From Candidatus Roizmanbacteria bacterium (GTDB lineage Bacteria > Patescibacteriota > Microgenomatia > UBA1406 > GWC2-37-13), in contig JACPMD010000014.1 of NCBI GenBank assembly GCA_016186235.1, positions 1-7,108 on the forward strand: a DNA stretch of 7,108 bases, in the 5' to 3' direction. A model generated the notes under the pieces. The model ran no database searches and was not told the DNA's origin. It saw only the letters and a list, made by a program, of their open reading frames with translations. Position numbers and translations under genes: made by a program. Position 1 is the first letter of the stretch. Every line of letters starts with the position of its first letter. Below are positions 1-7,108 of this stretch, one piece after another.

Positions 1-1081
1 GCGGTTTTCCTCCATCGACAATAATCAAGTCAGGCCTTTCCCACTGGTTTTTTAGCCTTCGAAAGAGAACTTCCTGCAACATTTCAAAGTCGGACGAGGC
101 TTTCTCATTCCTAATTTTGAATCTGCGATACTGACTCTTTGCCATTAGTCCATCAACGCATACAACCATTGAAGCGGTGGAGTTAGTCCACGCTAAATTG
201 CTTACATCATAACATTCGATTCTGCGGAGACTCTTAATGAGGGTAAAGTGCTTATTTAAAAATTCCAAAAGGCTTTTCAGACTTTTCTCTGATTGATTAT
301 AACTTGTAGTAATATCCGAGATAAAAAGCCTCTGATGTACGAGTTGCTCAAAACTTATAATCCTGTTTCTTAATGAAATCGCATCTTCATAAAAACCTTT
401 TTGGCTTAATTCCTTCAATTCTTTGTAGAGATTTTTAAGGACAAGGTCTGTATGTCCTCTTAAGACTTCTTTGACCTGACCAATACTTTTTCGGTAATTT
501 TTTTTTAATTCCTTTCTTCTTGTTTCATTCCTTAAGTGTGCAATTTCATTGGGACATGGATCGCAGAGGCCTATTTTTGAATAGAAACAAGCCTTCTTGG
601 AAAGTTTTTTCTGTGTACAAAAATGTATCATCTTACGAATCTCTTTTAATACGAGGCTTGTCGTTCGCGTCGAAGGAAACGGTCCGAAATACACCGATTT
701 TCCATCATTTTCTTTTCTTGAAACCAAAACTTTTGGATATTCTTCTGCTAGCGAAATTTTTATATAGAGATAACTTTTATCATCTTGCCAACGTAGGTTA
801 TATTTTGGACGCTCTTTTTGTATAAGTTGAGACTCTAAGAGAAGCGCCTTAAAATCAGAGTCCGTGACGACATATTGAATTTCTGAAGAATTATCTATAA
901 TGGCTTTTTCCTTTGGATCTAATACTGCATTTTCTAGATGCGAGAGAAGTCGAGTTTTAAGATTTACGGACTTCCCTATATAAAGTATGTTTGACTCGCT
1001 GCGAAAGATGTAGATGCCATAAGCGTTTGGAACCGCTTTTATGGATTTTTTATTAACACCAATCGAAATCATGCGTTTCAT
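1..1081 (-). CDS. uvrC: UvrABC system protein C (excinuclease subunit C), N-terminal 360 residues; 3' part outside the window
   Basis: UvrC is the NER endonuclease that cuts 3' and then 5' of the lesion after UvrB is loaded. The frame reads open from ATG at 1081 to the left edge. Visible parts: a GIY-YIG nuclease domain (GIY at 22-24, YIG at 34-36, Arg44, and Glu83 in 'LLE', the metal-binding position of the family); a four-cysteine cluster at C155, C165, C173 and C176, matching the region reported to bind a [4Fe-4S] cluster in E. coli UvrC; a UVR helical pair at about 213-250 that contacts UvrB; and the start of the RNase H-like 5' nuclease, with Asp292 (YDVSN), Asp331 (SDFEM) and Asp356 (VDGGKP) at the positions of E. 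coli D399, D438 and D466. The catalytic His and the HhH domains lie beyond the edge. The start is 5 nt after the upstream stop, with no clear Shine-Dalgarno. GTG at 1090 and ATG at 1072 are in-frame alternatives. No frame break is seen. Confidence 0.96.
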   Translation of the reverse strand, partial: MKRMISIGVNKKSIKAVPNAYGIYIFRSESNILYIGKSVNLKTRLLSHLENAVLDPKEKAIIDNSSEIQYVVTDSDFKALLLESQLIQKERPKYNLRWQDDKSYLYIKISLAEEYPKVLVSRKENDGKSVYFGPFPSTRTTSLVLKEIRKMIHFCTQKKLSKKACFYSKIGLCDPCPNEIAHLRNETRRKELKKNYRKSIGQVKEVLRGHTDLVLKNLYKELKELSQKGFYEDAISLRNRIISFEQLVHQRLFISDITTSYNQSEKSLKSLLEFLNKHFTLIKSLRRIECYDVSNLAWTNSTASMVVCVDGLMAKSQYRRFKIRNEKASSDFEMLQEVLFRRLKNQWERPDLIIVDGGKP

Positions 1082-1086
1082 AAGAA

Positions 1087-2949
1087 TCACATTTTACCAT
1101 TAGGAAGTCTGATTCGTGGAAAAACTCTTTTCAAAAGAAGCTTCACGAGTATAAAGAAGGAAGAAGTGATTATGCTTACATAGCCAATCTTGAGGGCGAG
1201 TGAATAGTAATAGGGAATGATGGTAAATTGTATTTTTTTTGAAGACCGATTATTAATAAACACCTCTATAAATGAGCTCGCTTTCTTTCCCTTCGCCCGC
1301 GGGGAGAATTGAAAGACTAGTTCCTTAGACTCCATCGGCGCTAAGGAAAGAATAGACTGAGAAGGAGAAGCAATCTTCAAATCATTACTCTTTACTGAAA
1401 TAGTTGTATTCCAAGCAAACACTGTTCCATCATTCGTTACAGTAATTTTTGCACTAAGAATCTGATTGTCTTCAATAGTTTTAGGAATATTCAGCTCAGA
1501 GGTTTTAAGCGAAACTTTTTCCTTGGGTTTGATCAAGCTCGCACGAATAGAAACGTCACGAGAGTCTTCTACTTTGTAGCTCCCTGCTGGGAGGGGGTAT
1601 TCTGGATCTTCGCCGTGAATAGCAAATGCGATATGGTTTAGGTCAAGACTGGAAAAGTAGTCGATTCCTGAGGTATTTTCCCACGTCGGATCGACTGGAA
1701 TCCAGACTTTTTTTACTGAGTCATAGTATTCTGGCCATGAGTGCAGAATGTCAGAAAGCAGAGATAGCGGTCGAATCTGTGGATCTTGGGAAAATCCATA
1801 CCCTTCTATTTCTCTTGCCCGGATACCTTTCGCACGAGCGAGCGCGATAAAGAGGTCAGTAAATTCCATGCAAACAGCATTTGTTGGCTTTTTAAGAACA
1901 CGACTCGCTCCGAGCCTTTCGTTTTCTGTTTTAATTTTTTGGTAATCATAAGTAAGCGCTTTAGAAACAAAATAGTAGATATCATCAACAGAATTTAGTT
2001 TATCTGCATAGGTTTTTCTATCAGTTTCGCTTAAGTTCCAATACTTACTTTCAGAGAGGAGATATTCTTCTTGAGAATCGTTTACTTGAGCTACTATTGA
2101 AATGAGCTCTTCTCGAGGGCGCGCAAATGTTTCGATTATTCCCTCGAAGACTACCGTTTTTGCTTCCTTTGGATTCAAAGCATATCGTGCCAAAAAGTTC
2201 CCATCGCGGTCTATATAAGTTTTTTGTGGCTTAACGGATAATGAGTTTACATATACTTTTTGATAGAGACTGTCGGGCGGAAGTGCGATATCGGTATAAA
2301 CCGGCACTACCTTTGTATTTTTAAGATTATAGGTTAATTCAGTTTCGTAATATTGAGAATCGCCGAACACCGCATAGACTGTTTTACTGGGAGGATTTTC
2401 CCAGATAATCTGATTTCCTCGGATAGTCGAAGGTTTTGGTTTCGCAATGGATATTTTTTTATCAGAATTTTGTGGCAGATTAACAATGAGTTTATAGTTG
2501 GTATTTTCTCTATTTTCAATGAGCGGTAGAATTACCTCCCAGACGTTTCCATTGACTTTGAACAAGTTGTCTTGTAAAAATTCGAGATAAAAATTGTTAA
2601 TACTATTTTTCCCTACGTCTGGATTGGTAAAGGAAAGAGTAATCGAGGTAAATTCGTTGGTATTTACAACGTTAGGCGAAATTTGACCGCTATCATCATA
2701 TGCTCGCACGTCGCGAATGGAAAAAGTCTTAGGGAAACTAAGCGAAAATTCTTTTACGTATAGGTCTGAACGGAGATGAGTTATTTGAATACTAAATTTG
2801 ACCTTAGATGATATATTTTGGTCAGTTACATCGAGAAAATATTCGACCTGATAGTCATTTTTGAAATCTTGTGCTCTTACATCTACTGGAAAAATAAGTA
2901 CTATAGTAACAAGTAATAAGACTAACAAACTTCTAAAAAAAAGAAGCAT
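1087..2949 (-). CDS. secreted, membrane-anchored transglutaminase-like domain protein (620 aa)
   Basis: This is a papain-fold transglutaminase-like protein of unknown substrate. Residues 1-26 look like a signal peptide: Arg6, a hydrophobic core at about 8-21, and a probable cut after VRA26. Residues 27-290 are beta-rich, apparently two extracellular sandwich domains that I do not recognise by name. The transglutaminase core spans about 318-445 and carries a complete triad: Cys360 (NAVCMEF), His403 (HSWPEYY) and Asp420 (VDPTWE), with the family-typical 'GIRAREIEGYG' between Cys and His. Residues about 490-578 resemble an Ig-like/NEW3-type beta domain. One membrane helix follows at about 582-606, then a basic tail (KRVFPRIRLPNGKM), giving an outside catalytic domain and a short cytoplasmic end. 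Family members can be cross-linking enzymes, peptidases or amidases, so cell-wall or surface-protein processing is possible but unproven. ATG 2949 is chosen because the signal peptide starts there; it lies 17 nt after the uvrA stop without a visible Shine-Dalgarno. Confidence 0.9.
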   Translation of the reverse strand: MLLFFRSLLVLLLVTIVLIFPVDVRAQDFKNDYQVEYFLDVTDQNISSKVKFSIQITHLRSDLYVKEFSLSFPKTFSIRDVRAYDDSGQISPNVVNTNEFTSITLSFTNPDVGKNSINNFYLEFLQDNLFKVNGNVWEVILPLIENRENTNYKLIVNLPQNSDKKISIAKPKPSTIRGNQIIWENPPSKTVYAVFGDSQYYETELTYNLKNTKVVPVYTDIALPPDSLYQKVYVNSLSVKPQKTYIDRDGNFLARYALNPKEAKTVVFEGIIETFARPREELISIVAQVNDSQEEYLLSESKYWNLSETDRKTYADKLNSVDDIYYFVSKALTYDYQKIKTENERLGASRVLKKPTNAVCMEFTDLFIALARAKGIRAREIEGYGFSQDPQIRPLSLLSDILHSWPEYYDSVKKVWIPVDPTWENTSGIDYFSSLDLNHIAFAIHGEDPEYPLPAGSYKVEDSRDVSIRASLIKPKEKVSLKTSELNIPKTIEDNQILSAKITVTNDGTVFAWNTTISVKSNDLKIASPSQSILSLAPMESKELVFQFSPRAKGKKASSFIEVFINNRSSKKIQFTIIPYYYSLALKIGYVSIITSSFFILVKLLLKRVFPRIRLPNGKM

Positions 2950-2966
2950 AGAATATATTTTACAGC

Positions 2967-5243
2967 TTACATTATTTTATTAAGGTATTGTCCCGTGTAA
3001 GATTTTTTTTCGTCTAATATTCTTTGAAGTGAACCCTGATATACTACCGCGCCACCTTCTTCTCCTCCCTCGGGTCCAAGGTCAATAATGTATTGACAAT
3101 TCTTAATAACATCAAGGTTATGTTCGATCACAACCACGGTGTTTCCTCTAGACACAAGTTCATGGAGCGTTTGTAATAGTTTTTCGATGTCATAGAAATG
3201 TAACCCGGTGGTGGGCTCGTCGAGAATATAAAGCGTTCTACCGGTTTCCCTTCGAGACAATTCATTCGCCAACTTAATGCGTTGAGCCTCGCCTCCGGAA
3301 AACGTGGGCGCTGGTTGGCCAAGTTCAATGTAGCCGAGGCCAACATTTCGTAAAAAGAGAAGCTTGCGGTGGATGAAAAGGTGATTACTAAAAAAGTCTA
3401 ACGCTTCTTCAACTGTCATCTTCAGAATTTCGTAAATATTTTTACCTTTATATTTCACTTCAAGTGTTTCCTTGTTGTATCTTTTCGCTTCGCATACGTC
3501 GCAGGTGACGTACACGTCTGGGAGAAACTGCATTTCAATTCGGATGACGCCTGCGCCCTGACACTTTTCGCAGCGGCCGCCTTTTACATTAAAGGAAAAC
3601 CTCCCTTTTTTGAACCCTTTGACTTTCGCTTCTATCGTTTGCGCAAAGATTTCTCGAATGTCGTCAAAGAAACCGACGTAGGTCGAAGGATTCGATCGAG
3701 GAGTTCGACAGATAGGCGATTGGTCCACGAGGTAGGTCCGATCAAGATATTGATATCCCTCGAGTTTCTCAAACGTACCTATATGTTCTTGCATGTAGCC
3801 GTCGATGTAGTATTTTAATGCGTTATAGAGCGTCTCAACAACAAGCGTTGATTTTCCCGAACCTGATACTCCTGTAACCGCAATGAGATTGCCGAGAGGA
3901 ATTCGAACAGAAATATTTTTTAAGTTGAATTGCTTTGCTCCTTTTAAGATGACTGCGCCCTTGTTTTCTGAGATAGGTTTTGATTGGAGTCTGATAATTT
4001 TTCTCCTCGAGAGAAATTGCCCGGTGAGAGAAGACGATGAATGCTTCATCTGTTTCACAGTACCGGTAAAGGTGATTTTGCCGCCTTTTTTTCCTGCTTT
4101 TGGCCCGAGTTCAATTAAATAATCTGACGACTCCATTGTTTCTTTATCATGCTCGACAACGATCACGGTATTTCCCAGATTCTTCAGATTCTGAAGCGTG
4201 ACAATTAAAGCTGAAACATCACGAGGATGCAACCCAATCGATGGTTCGTCTAGGACATAGAGAACGCCAGTAAGACCAGTTCCAATCTGGGAAGCCAGGC
4301 GTATGCGCTGGAGCTCCCCGCCTGAAAGCGTTTTTGCTTGCCTCGAGATAGTTAGATACGCCAGTCCGACGTTCTTGAGAAACGAGAGTCGAATAATAAT
4401 TTCCTTCAAAATAGACTTTGCAATGATTGTTTCATATGCGTTTAAATTCTTTGGTAAACCTACCCTAAAGTATTGGATGAGGTCATTTACAGACAAATCT
4501 GCCATTTCTGAAATGTTTATTTTATCTACCGTTATCGAGAGGACCTCTGGTTTTAGTTTTTTACCTCTACACTTTTCACAGAGTTCCTCTCTCATATATC
4601 TTGAAATTTCCATTCCAAGGGCTTCGCTTGTATTGTCAAAATATCTTCTTTCAAGTTCCTTTATGAGGCCGTCGAATTTTTCATAAATAACAGTATGACG
4701 TCCATAACGATTTGTGCCTGACACTCTGTAAATCTTATCAGTTCCATGAAGGAGGATATTGACGTCAGATTTATCGAGTTCTCCTATTGGTTTTTCAAGA
4801 TCTATCGCTTCTTCGTAAGCAACTTGCTTTAAGAGTCTCGTATACCAGGTTTCATTAAAAAAGAACTTTGTAAAAGGCACAATTCCTCCTTCATTGATAC
4901 TTAAACCATAGTTAAAAATAGCATCTGGACTTACTTTATATACGGTTCCAATACCTTTGCATTTTTCACAGGCTCCAAGGGGAGAATTGAAGGAAAACAT
5001 GCGAGGCTCAATCTCCGGAAGAGAAAGGCCACAGTTAGGGCAGGAAAACTTCTCAGAAAAAAGTTTTTCTTTTTGCTGTGTCTTTAGAACAACAAGGCCG
5101 TCAGAGAGATTGACGCTTTGCTCGACGGCATTAGTCATTCTTGATCTGAGGTTTGAAAAAAATACTCCGTTTTTTAGATCCTTATTTGCTGCAGAGAATG
5201 AATCCACTAGAACATCAATATCGTGTTTGTTTGTTTTGATCAA
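2967..5243 (-). CDS. uvrA: UvrABC system protein A (excinuclease ATPase), C-terminal fragment in a shifted frame (758 aa)
   Basis: This carries about 80% of UvrA, the damage-sensing dimeric ATPase that loads UvrB. In order: the end of the UvrB-binding domain ([10 protein letters not shown], 5-14); a zinc site C68/C71/C92/C95; the insertion domain (about 105-215); a CxxC pair at 222/225; ABC signature I LSGGELQ (306-312) with Walker B LYVLDEP and H-loop VVEHD (362-366); the second Walker [10 protein letters not shown] (458-466); the second zinc site C558/C561/C581/C584; and signature II FSGGEAQ (648-654) with LYILDEP and VIEHN (705-709). It ends naturally at '[10 protein letters not shown]'. 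The N-terminal Walker A is in the other, overlapping frame (5793-5215). The listed start is TTG 5243, but this frame is open back to about 5348, so the start is not fixed. GAGGG 7 nt before the TTG could allow separate initiation. Oddities: Cys512 replaces the usual Gly of 'QSPIGRTPRSN', and Ala586 replaces Gly in 'CxxCxGKRYN'. The rest shows no decay. Confidence 0.93.
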   Translation of the reverse strand: MIKTNKHDIDVLVDSFSAANKDLKNGVFFSNLRSRMTNAVEQSVNLSDGLVVLKTQQKEKLFSEKFSCPNCGLSLPEIEPRMFSFNSPLGACEKCKGIGTVYKVSPDAIFNYGLSINEGGIVPFTKFFFNETWYTRLLKQVAYEEAIDLEKPIGELDKSDVNILLHGTDKIYRVSGTNRYGRHTVIYEKFDGLIKELERRYFDNTSEALGMEISRYMREELCEKCRGKKLKPEVLSITVDKINISEMADLSVNDLIQYFRVGLPKNLNAYETIIAKSILKEIIIRLSFLKNVGLAYLTISRQAKTLSGGELQRIRLASQIGTGLTGVLYVLDEPSIGLHPRDVSALIVTLQNLKNLGNTVIVVEHDKETMESSDYLIELGPKAGKKGGKITFTGTVKQMKHSSSSLTGQFLSRRKIIRLQSKPISENKGAVILKGAKQFNLKNISVRIPLGNLIAVTGVSGSGKSTLVVETLYNALKYYIDGYMQEHIGTFEKLEGYQYLDRTYLVDQSPICRTPRSNPSTYVGFFDDIREIFAQTIEAKVKGFKKGRFSFNVKGGRCEKCQGAGVIRIEMQFLPDVYVTCDVCEAKRYNKETLEVKYKGKNIYEILKMTVEEALDFFSNHLFIHRKLLFLRNVGLGYIELGQPAPTFSGGEAQRIKLANELSRRETGRTLYILDEPTTGLHFYDIEKLLQTLHELVSRGNTVVVIEHNLDVIKNCQYIIDLGPEGGEEGGAVVYQGSLQRILDEKKSYTGQYLNKIM

Positions 5244-5793
5244 ATTGATACCCTCTTTTATTTCGAGACAAATCTTTAAATTCTCCTTTTTTTTGCCGCA
5301 CCACAGGAGAAAAAAGGCTAAACATGTGAGGTTTGATTGTGTCGGTTTTTAGCTGAGATTGAATAATATCAAGCATTTTTTGTGTTATTTCGTCGACAGA
5401 AAGCTTAGTGATTTCTGTCCCGCAGTTGGGGCAGTGCGGGTGACCGACTCTTGCATAAAGCAGTCGAAGGTAATCATATACTTCGGTTATGGTCCCGACG
5501 GTAGAGCGTGGGTTGTGAGATACAGTTTTTTGGTCGATTGATATCGAAGGCGAGAGTCCTTCAATAGAGTCAACGTCGGGTTTATCCATCACGCCGAGGA
5601 ACTGTCTCGCATATGCAGAGAGAGATTCGACGTACCGTCTTTGACCTTCTGCGTAGATTGTATCAAACGCCAGTGAGGATTTTCCCGAACCTGAGACGCC
5701 CGTAATGACGACAAAATTATTTTTTGGGATGTCGAGGTTGATATTTTTTAGATTGTGCTGGCGAGCTCCTCGAATTTTAATAAAATCTTGCAT
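5215..5793 (-). CDS. uvrA: UvrABC system protein A, N-terminal fragment ending at a frame break (192 aa)
   Basis: This is the start of UvrA, opening with the family-typical '[18 protein letters not shown]'. It holds the first Walker [10 protein letters not shown] (32-40), the '[18 protein letters not shown]' block, the region around '[16 protein letters not shown]' that follows Walker A in the family, and a CPNCG knuckle (121-125) after 'GHPH'. It then enters the UvrB-binding domain as far as '[11 protein letters not shown]' (162-172). From about residue 176 the resemblance is lost, and the frame stops at TGA 5217-5215 after 'NKQTRY'. A full UvrA has about 940 residues, so this is a fragment, and its natural continuation is the frame ending at 2967. 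Together the two give a nearly complete protein lacking about 17 residues. ATG 5793 is 15 nt after the uvrB stop, with an A-rich leader and no Shine-Dalgarno. Either the gene is disrupted, the assembly has an error, or the protein is made in two chains. Confidence 0.92.
   Translation of the reverse strand: MQDFIKIRGARQHNLKNINLDIPKNNFVVITGVSGSGKSSLAFDTIYAEGQRRYVESLSAYARQFLGVMDKPDVDSIEGLSPSISIDQKTVSHNPRSTVGTITEVYDYLRLLYARVGHPHCPNCGTEITKLSVDEITQKMLDIIQSQLKTDTIKPHMFSLFSPVVRQKKGEFKDLSRNKRGYQFDQNKQTRY
5229..5269 (-). other. uvrA frame-break interval (probable out-of-frame deletion in the UvrB-binding domain)
   Basis: Family identity is clear in the upstream frame through 'KGEFKDL' (codons 5289-5269) and in the downstream frame from about 'NKHDID' (from 5228), so the frame changes between them. 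From the Lys of KGEF to the His of KHD there are 67 bases. In E. coli and B. subtilis UvrA, as I recall them, the same span is 40 residues (120 bases). The 53-base shortfall equals 17 codons plus two bases, which by itself produces the observed shift. The missing part includes the conserved 'GYVRVR.D' strand, and it is absent from every minus-strand frame here. The exact junction cannot be placed because both frames are A-rich and weakly similar to the family in the gap. Confidence 0.75.
5251..5255 (-). promoter_or_regulatory. possible ribosome binding site (GAGGG) for the downstream UvrA fragment
   Basis: GAGGG, preceded by AAAA, lies 7 nt upstream of TTG 5243, the first start-type codon in the downstream uvrA frame. 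It can pair with the CCUCC of 16S rRNA. The other three starts in the window lack such a motif. It could allow separate initiation or coupled re-initiation of the C-terminal chain. It may equally be chance, since a purine-rich tract is common in Lys/Glu-rich coding sequence. Confidence 0.25.
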
Positions 5794-5808
5794 GTTTTTG
5801 TTGTATGA

Positions 5809-7108
5809 CTAAACTTGGTCGGTTTTTAACTGTCTAATTTTGTCTCTAATTTTTATCGCGAGCTCAAAATTCATGTCGTCTGCCTGTTTTTTCATTTCTT
5901 TTTCCAGCTTTTTAACGACTTTTTTTCTGTCGTATGGTGTCAATGACTCATTTTGGATTTTGCTGAGTGCATCGTCATCGTAGGAAACGTCAGTTCTCTC
6001 AAAGAATAAGAATTCTTCCTTACGATCAATGATTTTTTCCCTCAAAGGTTTATAAACGGTCTGAGGCGTAATGCCATATTCTTCGTTATATTTTCTTTGG
6101 TAGAGACGACGCCTTTCGATTTCTTCTATTGCCTGCTTTATCGAACGGGTGATGGTGTCTGCATAGATTATTACTTCCCCAGAAATATTTCGTGCCGCCC
6201 TTCCCATCGTTTGAATGAGCGATGTTTTAGAACGCAGGAATCCCTCTTTATCAGCATCCAAAATTGCCACAAGAGAAACTTCTGGAAGGTCAAGCCCTTC
6301 CCTCAAAAGATTGACGCCAATAAGCACATCAAATTCGTTTTTACGAAGGTTCTCGAGGACATCCGAGCGTTCGAGCGTTTGGATATCTGAATGTAAGTAC
6401 GAGGCCCTCATTTTCTTTTCTTTTAAGTATTCTGTCAAATCTTCTGCCGTTTTTTTTGTAAGCGTTGTCACAAGAATTTTTTGATTCATTTTCGCTCGCC
6501 AGTCAATTTCCGTAACTAAGTCCGCAATCTCGTCTTTAGCCGGTCTGACAATGATTTTTGGATCAATGATTCCTGTGGGTCTCACTAACTGTTCAACGAT
6601 GCCATCATGTGGTGCGTGTTTGGCATTCGATGCCAATTTTATCTCATTTTTTGCTTGTTCTTTTTCCCATTCATTTGGTGTAGCCGAAGCGTAGATGAGG
6701 TGCCGTGGTATTTTATAGAATTCGTCAAATTTAAGCGGACGGTTATCGAACGCAGCTCTCAGTCGAAAACCGAATTCTATTAAAATTTTCTTTCTGGAAA
6801 AATCGCCGTTATACATACCGCGGAGTTGGGGAACGGTCATGTGAGATTCGTCAATAAAGACCAAAAAATTATCCCCATATGCCTCTTTAAAGTAATCGAG
6901 AAGAGAGTAGGGTGGATCGCCTGGCATTCTTCCATCGAAATAGCGCGAATAATTTTCTATTCCGTTTACATACCCGACTTCTCTAATCATTTCCAAGTCG
7001 TAATTTACTCGGCGTATCAATCGCTCTGCCTCACTATTTTTCCCTAGGCGCTTTAGTTCCTCCGATTCAATTTTGAGGTCTCTGCGTATGTGATCTTCAA
7101 CCGACTTG
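5809..7108 (-). CDS. uvrB: UvrABC system protein B (excinuclease subunit B), C-terminal 432 residues; 5' part outside the window
   Basis: UvrB is the helicase-fold subunit that verifies damage and recruits UvrC. The frame is open to the right edge. About 250 N-terminal residues, including Walker A and the beta-hairpin, are outside the window. Positions below count from the first full visible codon. Seen in order: '[19 protein letters not shown]' (37-55); motif II DESH (86-89); '[10 protein letters not shown]' (121-130); SATP (141-144); VRPTG (175-179); [17 protein letters not shown] (212-228); HSD (239-241); '[20 protein letters not shown]' (267-286); motif [11 protein letters not shown] (299-307); '[11 protein letters not shown]'; and a C-terminal UVR helical pair (about 397-428, '[12 protein letters not shown]') that binds UvrC. 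The spacer between SATP and VRPTG is 30 residues, against 16 that I recall for E. coli. TTG 7020 is internal to the gene, not its start: family sequence continues upstream of it. The stop is 15 nt before uvrA, as expected in a uvrBA operon. Confidence 0.97.
   Translation of the reverse strand, partial: KSVEDHIRRDLKIESEELKRLGKNSEAERLIRRVNYDLEMIREVGYVNGIENYSRYFDGRMPGDPPYSLLDYFKEAYGDNFLVFIDESHMTVPQLRGMYNGDFSRKKILIEFGFRLRAAFDNRPLKFDEFYKIPRHLIYASATPNEWEKEQAKNEIKLASNAKHAPHDGIVEQLVRPTGIIDPKIIVRPAKDEIADLVTEIDWRAKMNQKILVTTLTKKTAEDLTEYLKEKKMRASYLHSDIQTLERSDVLENLRKNEFDVLIGVNLLREGLDLPEVSLVAILDADKEGFLRSKTSLIQTMGRAARNISGEVIIYADTITRSIKQAIEEIERRRLYQRKYNEEYGITPQTVYKPLREKIIDRKEEFLFFERTDVSYDDDALSKIQNESLTPYDRKKVVKKLEKEMKKQADDMNFELAIKIRDKIRQLKTDQV

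Noticed and set aside
520..825. Plus-strand open frame of 101 codons
   Set aside because: It lies antisense to the UvrC region holding the cysteine cluster and conserved GIY-YIG downstream sequence, and has no recognisable domain.
4303..4686. Plus-strand open frame of 127 codons
   Set aside because: It is antisense to UvrA signature I and the preceding insertion domain; a shadow of the real gene.
5215..5217. Recoded TGA (codes 4 or 25) as the explanation for the split uvrA
   Set aside because: Family sequence continues in a different frame, so reading through TGA would not rejoin it, and the transglutaminase gene ends properly at TGA.
5283..5288. AAGGAG as a Shine-Dalgarno for the downstream uvrA frame
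   Set aside because: The nearest start-type codon after it (TTG 5271) is in the upstream frame. TTG 5243 is about 39 nt away, too far.
5287..5294. A run of eight A (coding strand) near the uvrA break as a homopolymer sequencing error that causes the frameshift
   Set aside because: The family motif KGEF continues in the original frame just after the run, so the frame changes further downstream, and a homopolymer error would not explain the missing ~17 residues.
4957..5352. Plus-strand open frame of 131 codons across the uvrA break
   Set aside because: It is antisense to conserved UvrA sequence, including the zinc motif at C68-C95, and its composition shows no protein features of its own.
5215..5793. 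Mobile element or recombination site as the cause of the uvrA split
   Set aside because: No inserted DNA, inverted repeats or target-site duplication is visible; sequence is lost, not gained.

Overview
The window is a compact minus-strand gene cluster for nucleotide excision repair (NER). In transcription order (right to left) it holds: the last about two thirds of uvrB (7108-5809, cut by the right edge); uvrA in two overlapping reading frames (5793-5215 and 5243-2967); a secreted or membrane-anchored transglutaminase-like protein (2949-1087); and the first 360 codons of uvrC (1081-1, cut by the left edge). Gaps are 15 nt (uvrB-uvrA), 17 nt (uvrA-transglutaminase) and 5 nt (transglutaminase-uvrC), so one polycistronic transcript is likely. 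No stretch over 300 bases lacks a gene. I saw no tRNA, rRNA, CRISPR array, insertion sequence, promoter or terminator.

UvrA and UvrB form the damage-recognition complex, UvrA loads UvrB at the lesion, and UvrC cuts on both sides of it. The window thus encodes the whole incision machinery in one run, broken only by the transglutaminase-like gene. That protein has a signal peptide, an intact Cys-His-Asp triad and a C-terminal membrane anchor, so it acts outside the cytoplasm and has no obvious part in DNA repair.

The main anomaly is in uvrA. All ATPase motifs and zinc sites are present, but the gene changes frame inside the UvrB-binding region. Measured between two conserved anchors, it is about 53 bases shorter than I recall for E. 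coli and B. subtilis UvrA. A 53-base loss is not a multiple of three, so one deletion explains both the frame change and the absence of the conserved 'GYVRVR.D' segment. The gene may be broken, the assembly may be wrong at this point, or UvrA may be made as two chains: a GAGGG motif lies 7 nt before a TTG that opens the downstream frame.

The DNA is moderately AT-rich, uses the standard bacterial code, and shows no clear Shine-Dalgarno motif before uvrA, the transglutaminase gene or uvrC. The gene order and the style of the surface transglutaminase suggest an uncultivated small-genome bacterium, perhaps Patescibacteria/CPR (Microgenomates-like). This is inference from general impression, not from a marker gene.
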